The position numbers and the translations under genes are program-made. Source: Micromonospora rosaria (GTDB lineage: Bacteria; Actinomycetota; Actinomycetes; Mycobacteriales; Micromonosporaceae). From it: a DNA stretch of 36,975 nt. Positions 22,928 through 32,559 of the stretch are shown piece after piece. The notes beneath the pieces were generated by a model. The model had not been told where the DNA came from and searched no databases. It saw only the letters and a program-made list of their open reading frames with translations. Each line of letters opens with the position of its first letter. Position 1 is the stretch's first letter. Where the stretch lies: assembly GCF_001567585.1 (NCBI RefSeq), contig NZ_LRQV01000062.1, forward strand, positions 1 through 36,975, written 5' to 3'.

Positions 22928-24739
22928 TCAGTCCGGGTCGGCGGGACGGGGGGTGGGGAGGCCGGCGGGCTGCGGCGGGAGGGCCGGCGGGGGCGGGGAG
23001 GTCTGCCGCAGCAGCCAGCTCAGCCCGGCCCGGCGGGCGAGCACGATGAGCCGGTCCCCTGCGTTGATCACCATGCGTGGGTCGGGTGACCAGTCCACGC
23101 CGGAGTGCGCGGTCTGGCCGGCGGGGGTGTGCGCGATGAGGCGTACCCCGTCGGGTCGGCCCACGGCGGACAGTGGCGCGCCGTCGAACGCGGAGCCCGG
23201 GGCGACCGGCGCCTCGGCCACCACCAGGACGTGCCGGTCGAGCGGGATGGTGGCGATGACCGCCCGGTTCAGCAGGGCCCCGGTGAAGGAGGGGGCGGCC
23301 AGGTAGGAGACGCTGCGGGAGATGCCGATGTCGAAGGCGCTGGAGATCCGTTCGGCGAAGTCGTCGTCGAAGAGCCGCAGCACCACTCGCAGGTTCTCGT
23401 TGACCGCCCGGCCGTTGAGCGCGGCCTGGAGGTTCGCCACGTCGTCGGTGGAGACCACCACCAGCGCCTGGCAGTTCTCCACCGAGGCGGCGCGCAGCGT
23501 CTCCTCCCGCGCCGCGTCCCCCTCGATCAGCGGCACCCCGAGGCGGCGGGCCAGCGACGCGCCCCGGGCCTCCGGGTCCTTGTCGATCGCCACCACCTCG
23601 ATGCCGAAGTCGTTGAGTTGGGCCATCACCCGGGTACCGACGTTGCCGAGCCCGACCACCACCACGTGCCCGGCGCGTTCGGCCTGGATGCGGCCGGCGT
23701 GCAGGGCGAGCCGGGCGTTGACGATCCCGTCCACCACCACGGCGGTGATCAGCGGGATCAGCGCCAGGCCGGCCAGGTTCAGCACCACCTGCATGATCTG
23801 CGCGGCGGCGTCCTTCTCGGTGTCCGGGTCGGCGCCGCTGAGCGTGGTGACCAGGGTCAGGTACAGCGCCTCGCCGGGGGAGACCTCCTCGGCGCGGGAG
23901 ATCAGGTACCCGAGCAGGGCGATGACCCCGAGCACCGCGATGGTGGCGATGCCGAGCTTGCGGCTGGCGAAGCTGCGTACCGCGCGCAGGGTCATCAGCA
24001 TCGGCCGGGGGCGGCGGGCCCGCACCAGGCGGCGGGCGGCCAGCTCGGTACCGGCCGGCTGGCCGGTCGCCTCGGCGAGGACCAGGTCCGCCGTGGACTC
24101 GTCGGCGGGCAGCAGCCGGATCCGGTGCGGGTCGCGGGTGTCGGCCACCCCGCACACCACGTCCTCCGGGCGTACGTCGACGCGGCGGGCGACGTGCAGC
24201 GTACGGCCCTGGTGCCGGAAGTACGTCGGGGCGACCTCGCCGAGCGCGGCGGCGACGAACGCCGGGGCGGCCATCGACGCGTCGGAGAGCACCGCCGAGT
24301 CGGGGAAGAGCTGCCGGACACCCCCGGCCAGTCGGGTGTTGAACATCCGCAGCACCAGCCGGACGTCCGGCTCGACGGCCTGCGCGCAGTACGCGGCGTG
24401 GATGTTGCCGACGTCGTCCTGGTGCAGCAGGGCCAGCCCCTCCGCACCGGCCAGCCCGGCCCGCCGGAACGCCTCCTCGTCCAACCGCTCCGCCTTGACC
24501 ACCCGGATGCCCCGGATCGACCGGACGTCGGGGTTGTCGGGGCGACGCCGGGGCGGCACGACCACGGTGATCCGCACGGTGCCCGCCCGCTGCTCGGTGG
24601 CGAGCAGCCCCTTGACCACGTGGTACACCAGCGCGTCCTGGCCACAGACCACGTAGTGCGGCCGGGGGTCGCCGGTGCCGCGCCGCCGCAACCCGGACTC
24701 CACCGCGCGGCGGGCGATGTCCATCCAGGGCTCCGACAT
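22928..24739 (-). CDS. Ion-channel-like protein with two RCK/TrkA-N domains
   Basis: A 603-residue protein. The N-terminal TrkA-N-like domain has VVCGQDALVYHVV (30-42). Two membrane segments follow (about 262-281 and 315-339) with a pore-like loop, EALYLTLVTTLSGADPD, between them. A second RCK domain has the nucleotide-binding motif HVVVVGLGNVGTRV (358-371) and ends in a TrkA-C-like region. The loop lacks the TVGYG filter of K+ channels, so ion selectivity cannot be assumed. ATG 24739 lies 7 nt after TACGAT, a leaderless-type start. Confidence 0.82.
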   Translation of the reverse strand: MSEPWMDIARRAVESGLRRRGTGDPRPHYVVCGQDALVYHVVKGLLATEQRAGTVRITVVVPPRRRPDNPDVRSIRGIRVVKAERLDEEAFRRAGLAGAEGLALLHQDDVGNIHAAYCAQAVEPDVRLVLRMFNTRLAGGVRQLFPDSAVLSDASMAAPAFVAAALGEVAPTYFRHQGRTLHVARRVDVRPEDVVCGVADTRDPHRIRLLPADESTADLVLAEATGQPAGTELAARRLVRARRPRPMLMTLRAVRSFASRKLGIATIAVLGVIALLGYLISRAEEVSPGEALYLTLVTTLSGADPDTEKDAAAQIMQVVLNLAGLALIPLITAVVVDGIVNARLALHAGRIQAERAGHVVVVGLGNVGTRVMAQLNDFGIEVVAIDKDPEARGASLARRLGVPLIEGDAAREETLRAASVENCQALVVVSTDDVANLQAALNGRAVNENLRVVLRLFDDDFAERISSAFDIGISRSVSYLAAPSFTGALLNRAVIATIPLDRHVLVVAEAPVAPGSAFDGAPLSAVGRPDGVRLIAHTPAGQTAHSGVDWSPDPRMVINAGDRLIVLARRAGLSWLLRQTSPPPPALPPQPAGLPTPRPADPD

Positions 24740-24752
24740 GTGCCGAATCGTA
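24740..24752 (-). promoter_or_regulatory. Leaderless-type -10 of the RCK-protein gene
   Basis: On the minus strand TACGAT (24752-24747) is followed by seven bases and ATG 24739. No ribosome-binding site precedes the ATG. Confidence 0.45.
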
Positions 24753-24847
24753 GTCAGCCGGTCGCACTCGGCGCAGCCCCGTGATCATGAACGTTCTTCC
24801 CGCCGCCGGCCCGCATGTCCCGGTTGCCGCCGGGTAGAGCACCCGCC

Positions 24848-25315
24848 GTGCAGACCTTCCTGCCCTATCCGGACTTCCTGGCCAGCGCCCGGGTGCTGGA
24901 CCAGAAGCGGCTGGGCAAGCAGCGGGTGGAGGCCATCCAGGTGCTGCGCGGGCTCACCCGCCCCGGGTACGGCTGGCGCAACCACCCGGCGGTGAAGATG
25001 TGGGCCGGCTACGAGGAGGCGCTGGTCCGGTACGGCCTGGACGTCTGCGCGGTGTGGTGCGCGCCCGGCCGGGCGGACACCTGCGCGGCCACCCTGACCG
25101 CCGACCTCGCCGCCGCCGGTGGCCCGACCCGGGTACGCGGCCGGGCCGAGCTGGCCGAGGCCGGTGAGCTGCCGCCCTGGCTGGGCCGCGACGACCTGCA
25201 CCGCAGCCACCAGTCGTCCCTGCTGCGCAAGGATCCCGAGCACTACCGCCGGTTCTTCGGCGACGTCCCGCCCGACCTGGAGTACGTCTGGCCCACCTCC
25301 GACCGCCCCCGGTGA
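24848..25315 (+). CDS. MSMEG_6728-family protein (pyrimidine-dimer DNA glycosylase-like)
   Basis: A 155-residue protein that begins VQTFLPYPDFLASARVLDQKRLGKQRVEAIQVLRGL, followed by GYGWRNHPAVKMWAGYEEAL and the end motif DLHRSHQSSLLRKDPEHYRRFF. These blocks characterise a family distantly related to T4 endonuclease V, the pyrimidine-dimer glycosylase; activity of this branch is not established. An in-frame start at 24815 exists, but GTG 24848 gives the usual family N terminus. The stop is immediately followed by repeat copy B. Confidence 0.82.
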   Translation: MQTFLPYPDFLASARVLDQKRLGKQRVEAIQVLRGLTRPGYGWRNHPAVKMWAGYEEALVRYGLDVCAVWCAPGRADTCAATLTADLAAAGGPTRVRGRAELAEAGELPPWLGRDDLHRSHQSSLLRKDPEHYRRFFGDVPPDLEYVWPTSDRPR

Positions 25316-25370
25316 AAGGAAGGGCCCCCTGTTAACGCTTTCTGTTGTATAGGGGCCCCCTCCTAACACC
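25311..25370 (+). repeat. Interspersed GGGCCC-centred repeat, copy B
   Basis: It overlaps the stop codon of the preceding gene: AAGGAAGGGCCCCC, TG, TTAACGC, then AGGGGCCCCC-TCCTAACACC. The two ends are imperfect inverted repeats and could fold into one hairpin. It is homologous to copy A (14943-14997), in the same orientation relative to the upstream gene. Confidence 0.72.
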
Positions 25371-25500
25371 GCCGCCGGCGCGCGGGCACCCGCTGCCGAC
25401 GCGGGGCGGGTGGCGGCGGGGGAGCCAGGGCGGCGTGGGGCGGGTTGCCGCGACGCATCATGATGGATCGATCACCGGGTGTCGTCGCGGAGGGCGGAGC

Positions 25501-27822
25501 ATGCGCGCTCGTTGGTCCCTGCTGGGCGGAGCGGCGACCCTGGCCACCGCAGTGCTGGTCCCGATGCTGACGAATGCCGGGAGCACGCTGCTGCCGACGG
25601 ACGGCGCGGCGCGGTGGCTCGCCGTCGGCGCGGCGGTCGTCCTGACCGGCTTGGCCGCGCTGGTCGAAGGGCGGGTGCGGCGGAGCAGCCGGCAGCCCGG
25701 GGAGGCGGACCCGGCGGCCGACGGCTCGGCCGCCGCCGGGGACCCCGAGGTACCTCGACAACTGCCCGCCCCACCGCCGGTCTTCACCGGGCGGGACGCC
25801 GCCCTCGCCGAGCTCGACCGGGCCCTGGACCGGCCGGCGGAGCAGCCGACCGGCGTGCCGGCCACGGCACGGATGGCGGTGATCATCGGTACCGGTGGCG
25901 TGGGCAAGACCGGCACGGCGGTGCACTGGGCCCACCTGCGCAGCGCGGACTTCCCGGACGGCCAGCTCTATGTGAACCTGCGCGGGTTCGACCCGACCCA
26001 GCCGCCGATGCCCGCCGCGACCGCGCTCCGTTCCCTGCTCACCGCCCTGCGCGTCGACCCGAAGGTCGTACCCGTCGATCCGGACGCCCAGGCCGCGCTC
26101 CTGCGGAGCACGCTGGCGCAGCGGCGGATGCTCGTCGTGGCGGACAACGCCCGGTACGCCGGCCAGGTCGAGCCGCTGCTGCCCGGCACCCCCACCTGCG
26201 CCATCCTGGTGACCAGCCGGCACGAACTGCCCGACCTGTACCTGCGCGGAGCGACGGCGGTACGCCTCGACGTGCTCGACCCGGCGGGCAGCCGGGAGCT
26301 GATCACCGGCCACCTCGGCGCCCGGCGGGTCGACGCCGAGCCCGCCGCCGTCTCGGAGCTGCTGGGGTTCTGCGCCGGGCTGCCCCTGGCGATCAGCATC
26401 GTCGCCGTCCGCGCGGTGACCCGGCCCCGCCTGCCGCTGCGGGAGATCTGCGCGGACCTGCGCGACGAGTCCGCCCGCCTCGACGGCCTGGGCACCGACG
26501 ACCTCTCGGTGAACGTCCGCGCGGTGATCTCCTGGTCCTACCGGGCACTGGACGGCGACTCGGCCCGACTGTTCCGATTGCTGGGCACCGCGGCCGGTCC
26601 GGACGTCGGCCCGGCCGCCGCAGCCGCCCTCGCCGCCGTACCGGTCGCGCGGGCCCGGACGCTGCTGGCCACCCTGACCAGCGCCCACCTCGTGCAGGAG
26701 CACGTGCCCGGCCGGTACCGGATGCACGACCTGATCCGGCTCTTCGCCGTCGAGCAGCCCGACCCGGAGCGCACGGCGGCGTTCCGCCGGCTGGTCGACT
26801 TCTACCTGCACACCGCGCTCCGCGGCGCGGACCTGCTCGATCCGCACTGGCGCAGGGTCGACGTCGCGGCCCCGGTGGCGGGGGCCGCCCCGCTCGTCCT
26901 CACCACCGCCGACGCGGCGCGGAGCTGGTTCGACGCCGAGTACGAAAACCTGCTGGCGACCTCCCGGGCGGCCCGGGACCAGGACTGGCACCGGCTCGTC
27001 TGGCAACTCGCCGGGACGCTCGTCACCCACCAGCGGCAGCAGGGCCACAGCAGCGACTACATCGACACCTGGCGGCAGGGGCTGGCCGCCGCCGAGGCGC
27101 TCGACGATCCGAGCGCCCAGGCGTGGGCCCACCGGCAGCTCGGCCAGGCGTACTCCCGGGCCGAGCAGCACGACCGGGCGGACGAGCACCTGCACCGGGC
27201 GCTCACCCTCGCCGGGCAGGCGGACGACCTGGCCTGCGAGGCGGCGACCCGGCGAAGCCTCGCCCGTGCCTGGGCCCGGCGCGGGGACGACCGCCGGGCG
27301 CTCGCGCACGCCCAGCACGCCCTGCGGCTCTACCGGCGCCTCGACCCCGTCTCCCGGGCGCGGGCCCTGAACACCGTCGGGTGGTACCTGGCCCAGCTGC
27401 ACCGGTACGAGCAGGCCCGCCGGCACTGCGCCGAGGCGCTCGCGCTGCACCGCGCGCACGGGTACGCCGATGGGGAGGCGCTCGCCCTGGACAGCCTCGG
27501 GTACCTCGACCGGATCGCCGGGCGGCACCAGGCGGCGGTGCGCCACCACCGGCAGGCCGCAGAGGTCTTCCGGCGCCTCGGCAACGCCTACAAGGAGGCG
27601 GACACCCTGGCGCACCTCGCCGAGGCGTACGCCGCCGCCGGCCAGCCGGACGAGGCCCGTACCGCCTGGCGACGCGCGCACGACCTGTACCGCGCCCAGC
27701 GGCGGCACACCCAGGCGGACCGGGTCCGCGACCGGCTCGTACCAGATCACCGGCCGGCGGCGGATGACCGCGACGCGGCCCCGCCGGAGCGGGCGGCCCA
27801 CCCGCCCGGCCCGGAAGGGTGA
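25501..27822 (+). CDS. Membrane-anchored NB-ARC/TPR protein (STAND ATPase)
   Basis: A 773-residue protein. Two hydrophobic segments (about 6-29 and 38-56) form a membrane hairpin, then a Pro/Ala linker. The NB-ARC domain (about 95-410) has Walker A IIGTGGVGKT (128-137), Walker B MLVVADNA, ILVTSRH, GLPLAIS and a YRMHDL motif (406-411), the MHD switch. About six TPR-like repeats follow (about 540-740). It lacks the DNA-binding domain of SARP/AfsR relatives. STAND proteins switch by ADP/ATP exchange and oligomerise; this one would do so at the membrane. ATG 25501 has GGAGGGCGGAG upstream; the frame open from 25345 is not believed. No partner effector is next to it. Confidence 0.85.
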   Translation: MRARWSLLGGAATLATAVLVPMLTNAGSTLLPTDGAARWLAVGAAVVLTGLAALVEGRVRRSSRQPGEADPAADGSAAAGDPEVPRQLPAPPPVFTGRDAALAELDRALDRPAEQPTGVPATARMAVIIGTGGVGKTGTAVHWAHLRSADFPDGQLYVNLRGFDPTQPPMPAATALRSLLTALRVDPKVVPVDPDAQAALLRSTLAQRRMLVVADNARYAGQVEPLLPGTPTCAILVTSRHELPDLYLRGATAVRLDVLDPAGSRELITGHLGARRVDAEPAAVSELLGFCAGLPLAISIVAVRAVTRPRLPLREICADLRDESARLDGLGTDDLSVNVRAVISWSYRALDGDSARLFRLLGTAAGPDVGPAAAAALAAVPVARARTLLATLTSAHLVQEHVPGRYRMHDLIRLFAVEQPDPERTAAFRRLVDFYLHTALRGADLLDPHWRRVDVAAPVAGAAPLVLTTADAARSWFDAEYENLLATSRAARDQDWHRLVWQLAGTLVTHQRQQGHSSDYIDTWRQGLAAAEALDDPSAQAWAHRQLGQAYSRAEQHDRADEHLHRALTLAGQADDLACEAATRRSLARAWARRGDDRRALAHAQHALRLYRRLDPVSRARALNTVGWYLAQLHRYEQARRHCAEALALHRAHGYADGEALALDSLGYLDRIAGRHQAAVRHHRQAAEVFRRLGNAYKEADTLAHLAEAYAAAGQPDEARTAWRRAHDLYRAQRRHTQADRVRDRLVPDHRPAADDRDAAPPERAAHPPGPEG

Positions 27823-27835
27823 CCGGGCCGCCGAG

Positions 27836-27873
27836 CCCGGACCAGGCTGGGGAACCCGGACCAGGCTGGGGAA
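27836..27873. repeat. Tandem 19-bp repeat, two copies
   Basis: CCCGGACCAGGCTGGGGAA at 27836-27854 and again at 27855-27873, identical, between the NB-ARC gene and the next gene. Confidence 0.9.
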
Positions 27874-27963
27874 GGCGGACCGGGTCGGCCGTAGCAGCGC
27901 GCGCCAGCCGGCGGGACGGGGTGTCCTGCGGGAGACTGGGGTCCCACGGCCGGAGAGGTGCAC

Positions 27964-29493
27964 ATGGCGCTGTCGCAGCGGGTCGGGCGGCTCATCGGGG
28001 TACGGCAACACCGGGTCGACCCAGGCGGCGGTGGCCCGCGACGGGTGCCGCGCCCCGTCGACGCGGTGGTGGTCGGGGGCGGGATCGCCGGCATGTCGGC
28101 GGCGGTGGTGCTCGCCGAGCGGGGCGTACGGGTGACCGTGCTGGAGGCCGCGCCGAACCTCGGCGGCCGGCTCGGGGCCTGGCCGGAGCGGCTGGCCGAC
28201 GGGACGCAGATGGTCGAGCACGGCTTCCACGCCTTCTTCCGGCAGTACTACAACTGGCGGGCGGTCCTGCGCCGGATCGACCCCGGCCTGGGTTTCCTGA
28301 AGCCGATCCCCGGTTACCCGGTGCTGTCCGCGCGGTGGCCGACCGAGGAGTTCGGCCGGCTGCCGCCCGCGCCGCCGCTGAACCTGCTCACCCTGCTGGC
28401 CCGCAGCCCCAGCCTGCGCCTCGACGACCTGCGGCGGATGGACCGGGACGCCGCGCTGCCGCTGCTCACCTACGACCCGGTCGGCACCTACGCCGACCTG
28501 GACGCCACCACCGCCGAGGAGTTGCTCGACTCGCTGCGGCTGCCGGACCGGGCGCGGGCGATGCTCTTCGAGGTCTTCTCGCACTCGTTCTTCAACCACG
28601 AGGCGGAGATGTCGGCCGCCGAGATGGTCGCCCAGTTCCACTTCTACCTGCTCGGCAACGGGGAGGGGTTGGCCTTCGACTGCCCGGACGAGGACTACGC
28701 CACGGCGATCTGGACGCCGCTGACCCGACACGTCGAGCGGCACGGCGGGCGGGTGCTGACCGGCACGGCCGCCACGGCGCTGCGCCGCGACGGCGACCGG
28801 TGGCGGGTGGAGACCGCCGACGGCACCGGGTACCCGGCCGGGCACGTGGTGCTCGCGGTCGACCCGCCGGCCCTGGCCGCGCTGGTCCGGGCCTCCCCCG
28901 AGCTGGCGACGGCGGCACCGGAGCTGGTGGCCCGGATGCCCGCGTTCGGCGTTCCCGGTCCGCCGTACGCGGTCGCCCGGTACTGGCTGGACGGGGACGT
29001 CTCCCGGCGGCGGGCGGTGTTCAGCGGGGTGTCCCGGCAGCCCACGCTGGACTCGGTGACCCTGTACCACCGGCTGGAGAACGAGCCCCGGATCTGGGCC
29101 GGGCGCACCGGCGGCTCGGTGGTCGAGCTGCACGCGTACGCCTGCGAGCCGGGGGTACCGGCCGAGGAACTGGCCGAACGGATGCGGGTCGAGCTGGGTA
29201 CCCTCTGGCCGGAGTTCGCCGGCCTGCGGGTCCGCGAGCTGCGCGCCCGGGTGGAGGCGCAGGCCCCGGCGTTCGCCCCGGGCAGCCACGCCACCCGGCC
29301 CGGCGTACGGACCGACGCGGACGGGCTCTACCTGGCCGGGGACGGGATCGGCACGGAGTTCCCCAGCGCGCTGATGGAACGGTCGGCGGCGACCGGGATC
29401 GTCGCGGCGAACCACATCCTGCGCGCCGAGGGGGCCGCGACCGAACCGGTCCGGTCCATCCGGCCGCGCGGGCTGCTCGCCGGCCGGCGCTGA
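27964..29493 (+). CDS. FAD-dependent oxidoreductase, CrtU/isorenieratene-synthase-like
   Basis: A 509-residue flavoprotein with the dinucleotide-binding motif VVVGGGIAGMSAAVVLAERGVRVTVLEA (about 34-61) and a C-terminal FAD motif GLYLAGDGIGTEFPSALMERSAATG. The middle region, EHGFHAFFRQYYNWRAVLRRIDPGL and FSHSFFNHEAEMSAAEMVAQFHFYLLGNGEGLAFD, is characteristic of the CrtU family, which converts the beta ring of carotenoids to an aromatic ring. No other carotenoid gene is in the window, so the substrate is unproven; other phytoene-desaturase-like oxidases are possible. ATG 27964 has GGAGAGG five nt upstream. Confidence 0.8.
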   Translation: MALSQRVGRLIGVRQHRVDPGGGGPRRVPRPVDAVVVGGGIAGMSAAVVLAERGVRVTVLEAAPNLGGRLGAWPERLADGTQMVEHGFHAFFRQYYNWRAVLRRIDPGLGFLKPIPGYPVLSARWPTEEFGRLPPAPPLNLLTLLARSPSLRLDDLRRMDRDAALPLLTYDPVGTYADLDATTAEELLDSLRLPDRARAMLFEVFSHSFFNHEAEMSAAEMVAQFHFYLLGNGEGLAFDCPDEDYATAIWTPLTRHVERHGGRVLTGTAATALRRDGDRWRVETADGTGYPAGHVVLAVDPPALAALVRASPELATAAPELVARMPAFGVPGPPYAVARYWLDGDVSRRRAVFSGVSRQPTLDSVTLYHRLENEPRIWAGRTGGSVVELHAYACEPGVPAEELAERMRVELGTLWPEFAGLRVRELRARVEAQAPAFAPGSHATRPGVRTDADGLYLAGDGIGTEFPSALMERSAATGIVAANHILRAEGAATEPVRSIRPRGLLAGRR

Positions 29494-29555
29494 CCCCCGC
29501 CCCGGTCCCGTCGCCGGCTCCCCGGCAAGGCCACACCTTTCTGCACCGGTTTTAT

Positions 29556-29561
29556 TACAAT
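29556..29561 (+). promoter_or_regulatory. Candidate -10 box upstream of the unknown membrane protein
   Basis: TACAAT lies in a locally AT-rich stretch (29544-29562), 57 bp before ATG 29619. A clear -35 is not seen. Confidence 0.35.
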
Positions 29562-29618
29562 TGCCCCGAAAGCGGTTCGGCGCTGCCGCCGCCAGGTCCG
29601 GCCCGGTGAGGGGAGAGC

Positions 29619-30824
29619 ATGAACCCGACCAGCCGCCCCCGGTCGGGCCTCGTCGCAGCAGACGACCAGCGCCCGGTCGACGAGCGGCAGCCGGCCGCCG
29701 GCACGGGCGACGACCGCGCCGCCGTGGTGACCGCGCTCCGCCTCGGCTGGTGGCTCGCCGACGCCTTCCACCAGGTCCGGTGCGCGCCTGCGGAGTCGGG
29801 CGGCCGGGCGCCCGGTGGCCGGCCCGACAAGCTGTCCAACTTCACCGAGATGCCGGTGCGGCACCGGATGCGGATGTACCTGGACGGCGTCGACGTGGCC
29901 CTCGCCGACCTGGCCCGGTTGACCCGTGGCGACCGGCTGCTCCGGGCCACCCGCGCCGCCCACGCCCGGGTGGCGGCCCCCGACGCGGAGACCCCGGCGT
30001 GGGCCGGGGACCTGCTGGTCCTGCTCGACGACCTGAACCTGACCGTGCTGCGCTGGACGATGGCCACCGACCCCCGGATCGGCCGGGCGTACCGGTTGGG
30101 CCGGTCCCTGGCCGACACGGCCCGGGGCTGCGACCGGGACCCGCTGCTGTCCCGCTTCACGCAACGCCAGGCCGAGATCTCCCGCTGGCTGGCGGAGCTG
30201 GCCGGCGTGCTGCCCCCGTACTCGGCGGAGGTGGTCCGCCGGTCCCTCGCCGACTGGACCGGGGCCGTGCGGACGGCGGGCGCCGGGGTGGTCCCCGACG
30301 GGGCGCCGGACCTGGCGGCCCTGGGTGCCGAGATCCGGGAGCAGGGGGAACGGTGGCGCAGTGTGCTCACCGGCGGCCTGCATCCCCGGGACCTGCTCGA
30401 CGAGGACGACTACGCCCGGGTGGCCCGTAACCTGATCATCCGGGACCGGCGGCTGGTGGTCGAGGCGACCCGGGGCATCTTCGTCCCGGTGCTCGTACCG
30501 CTGCTCGGCGCCCTGCTCGCGGTGGTCGCGGTGAGCGCCGTCGCGGCCAGCGGGTCGCCGGCCACCCGGGGCGCGGTGGCCCTGCTCGGGCTGGGTGCCG
30601 GACTCGCCGCGATCTGGCGTTCGGTCTCGCGGGGGGCGCTGGCCGTCGCCGGCGAGGTCAACCGTCCGCTGGTCGACACCGAGTTGACGGTCCGGATGGC
30701 CGACCGGCTGAGCCGGCCGCTGCACCGGGCCCGGTCCGTCGCGGCGGCCCGGCACCGGCGCAGACCTCCACCGGAGCGGGAACCGGGGGCGGTGGCTCGG
30801 GCGGGCCCGCACCCGTGGGCGTAG
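29619..30824 (+). CDS. Unknown membrane protein
   Basis: A 401-residue protein I do not recognise. Residues 32-280 are predicted mostly helical and soluble, with a conserved-looking RDRRLVVEATRG just before two adjacent membrane segments (about 287-311 and 318-334). The tail is basic and Pro-rich. It therefore appears to have a long cytoplasmic N-terminal domain and a C-terminal membrane hairpin. ATG 29619 has GGGGAGAG upstream. There are no co-directional neighbours that suggest a function. Confidence 0.72.
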   Translation: MNPTSRPRSGLVAADDQRPVDERQPAAGTGDDRAAVVTALRLGWWLADAFHQVRCAPAESGGRAPGGRPDKLSNFTEMPVRHRMRMYLDGVDVALADLARLTRGDRLLRATRAAHARVAAPDAETPAWAGDLLVLLDDLNLTVLRWTMATDPRIGRAYRLGRSLADTARGCDRDPLLSRFTQRQAEISRWLAELAGVLPPYSAEVVRRSLADWTGAVRTAGAGVVPDGAPDLAALGAEIREQGERWRSVLTGGLHPRDLLDEDDYARVARNLIIRDRRLVVEATRGIFVPVLVPLLGALLAVVAVSAVAASGSPATRGAVALLGLGAGLAAIWRSVSRGALAVAGEVNRPLVDTELTVRMADRLSRPLHRARSVAAARHRRRPPPEREPGAVARAGPHPWA

Positions 30825-30848
30825 GCTCGAAGCGGGGTCGGCGCGCAC

Positions 30849-30885
30849 GGATGCCCGGTGGGTCGCGCAGGGATGCCCGGTGGGT
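30849..30885. repeat. Two 15-bp direct repeats before the tRNA
   Basis: GGATGCCCGGTGGGT at 30849-30863 and 30871-30885, each preceded by a GCGCA-like context. Confidence 0.6.
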
Positions 30886-30910
30886 GGAGCGCGGGCACCA
30901 TGTGTGGAGT

Positions 30911-30987
30911 TGGAGCCCCCGGCCGGGATCGAACCGGCGACATCTCGCTTACAAGGCGAGTGCTCTGGCCAGCTGAGCTACAGGGGC
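30911..30987 (-). tRNA. tRNA-Thr (anticodon UGU), CCA encoded
   Basis: On the minus strand the acceptor arm GCCCCTG pairs with CGGGGGC; D arm GCTC...GAGC; anticodon arm CTCGC-CTTGTAA-GCGAG with anticodon TGT; T arm GCCGG-TTCGATC-CCGGC; discriminator T and genomic CCA (30911-30913). All four stems close, so it should be functional and read ACA threonine codons. Confidence 0.96.
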
Positions 30988-30999
30988 GCGATCGGAGCA

Positions 31000-31365
31000 G
31001 GAAATGCCCCCGTGCCGATCGTTCGACCGTCAGCATAGCGACTGACGTCGCGTTATCCCGCGCCGCTGGGCTTCTCACCACTGGAAACGTCGATTTCCTG
31101 ACCCGATGTAACGGAATCCGGACGGGGGACGCTGCACTCGCCGGTGCCGATTGATACCCCGCCGTGCCCGAGTGACCGAAATGCCCACACGGAACCGTCC
31201 CAATCATGAACTCTCTTCTTGGCAGCTCGGCGAAAGCCGTTTACCGTGCAGTGACACGGACGACACTCCGGTGCGCCCGTGGGCCGGCACGGCTCCCGTG
31301 CCGGTCGCTCCTTCACTCGGATCGTCCGGCACGTTCCTGCCGGTGAAAGGAAGCGTCAACCCCTC
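31000..31365 (+). other. Intergenic region and leader upstream of the MsiK-type gene
   Basis: No credible gene. It contains a promoter (31219-31247) and two hairpins in the predicted leader: CCGGCACGG/CCGTGCCGG (31284-31304, loop CTC) and CCGGCA/TGCCGG (31326-31343, loop CGTTCC). Both share the CCGGCACG sequence. Confidence 0.6.
31219..31247 (+). promoter_or_regulatory. Housekeeping-type promoter of the MsiK-type gene
   Basis: TTGGCA (31219-31224), a 17-nt spacer and TACCGT (31242-31247) match the sigma-A class. The transcript would start near 31254, giving a leader of about 110 nt. Confidence 0.55.
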
Positions 31366-32457
<1,092 letters not shown>

Positions 32458-32469
32458 ACCACCACCCGA

Positions 32470-32502
32470 AAGGGGCGGTCCGCTTCGTGCGGGCCGCCCC
32501 TT
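32470..32502 (+). terminator. Terminator of the MsiK-type gene
   Basis: AAGGGGCGGTCCGC (32470-32483) and GCGGGCCGCCCCTT (32489-32502) make a 14-bp stem with one G-U pair and loop TTCGT. It begins 13 nt after the stop and is followed by a short CT-rich stretch. Confidence 0.82.
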
Positions 32503-32559
32503 CTCGGTACGGGTCCGGGTCGTCGCCGGGCCGGTCCGGCCTGATCGCCGACCGGCCGG

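Noticed and set aside
25363..29415. 1350-codon minus-strand open frame opposite the NB-ARC and FAD genes
   Set aside because: It spans two well-supported genes and their gap, has no recognisable domain, and reflects the lack of stops in high-GC antisense DNA.
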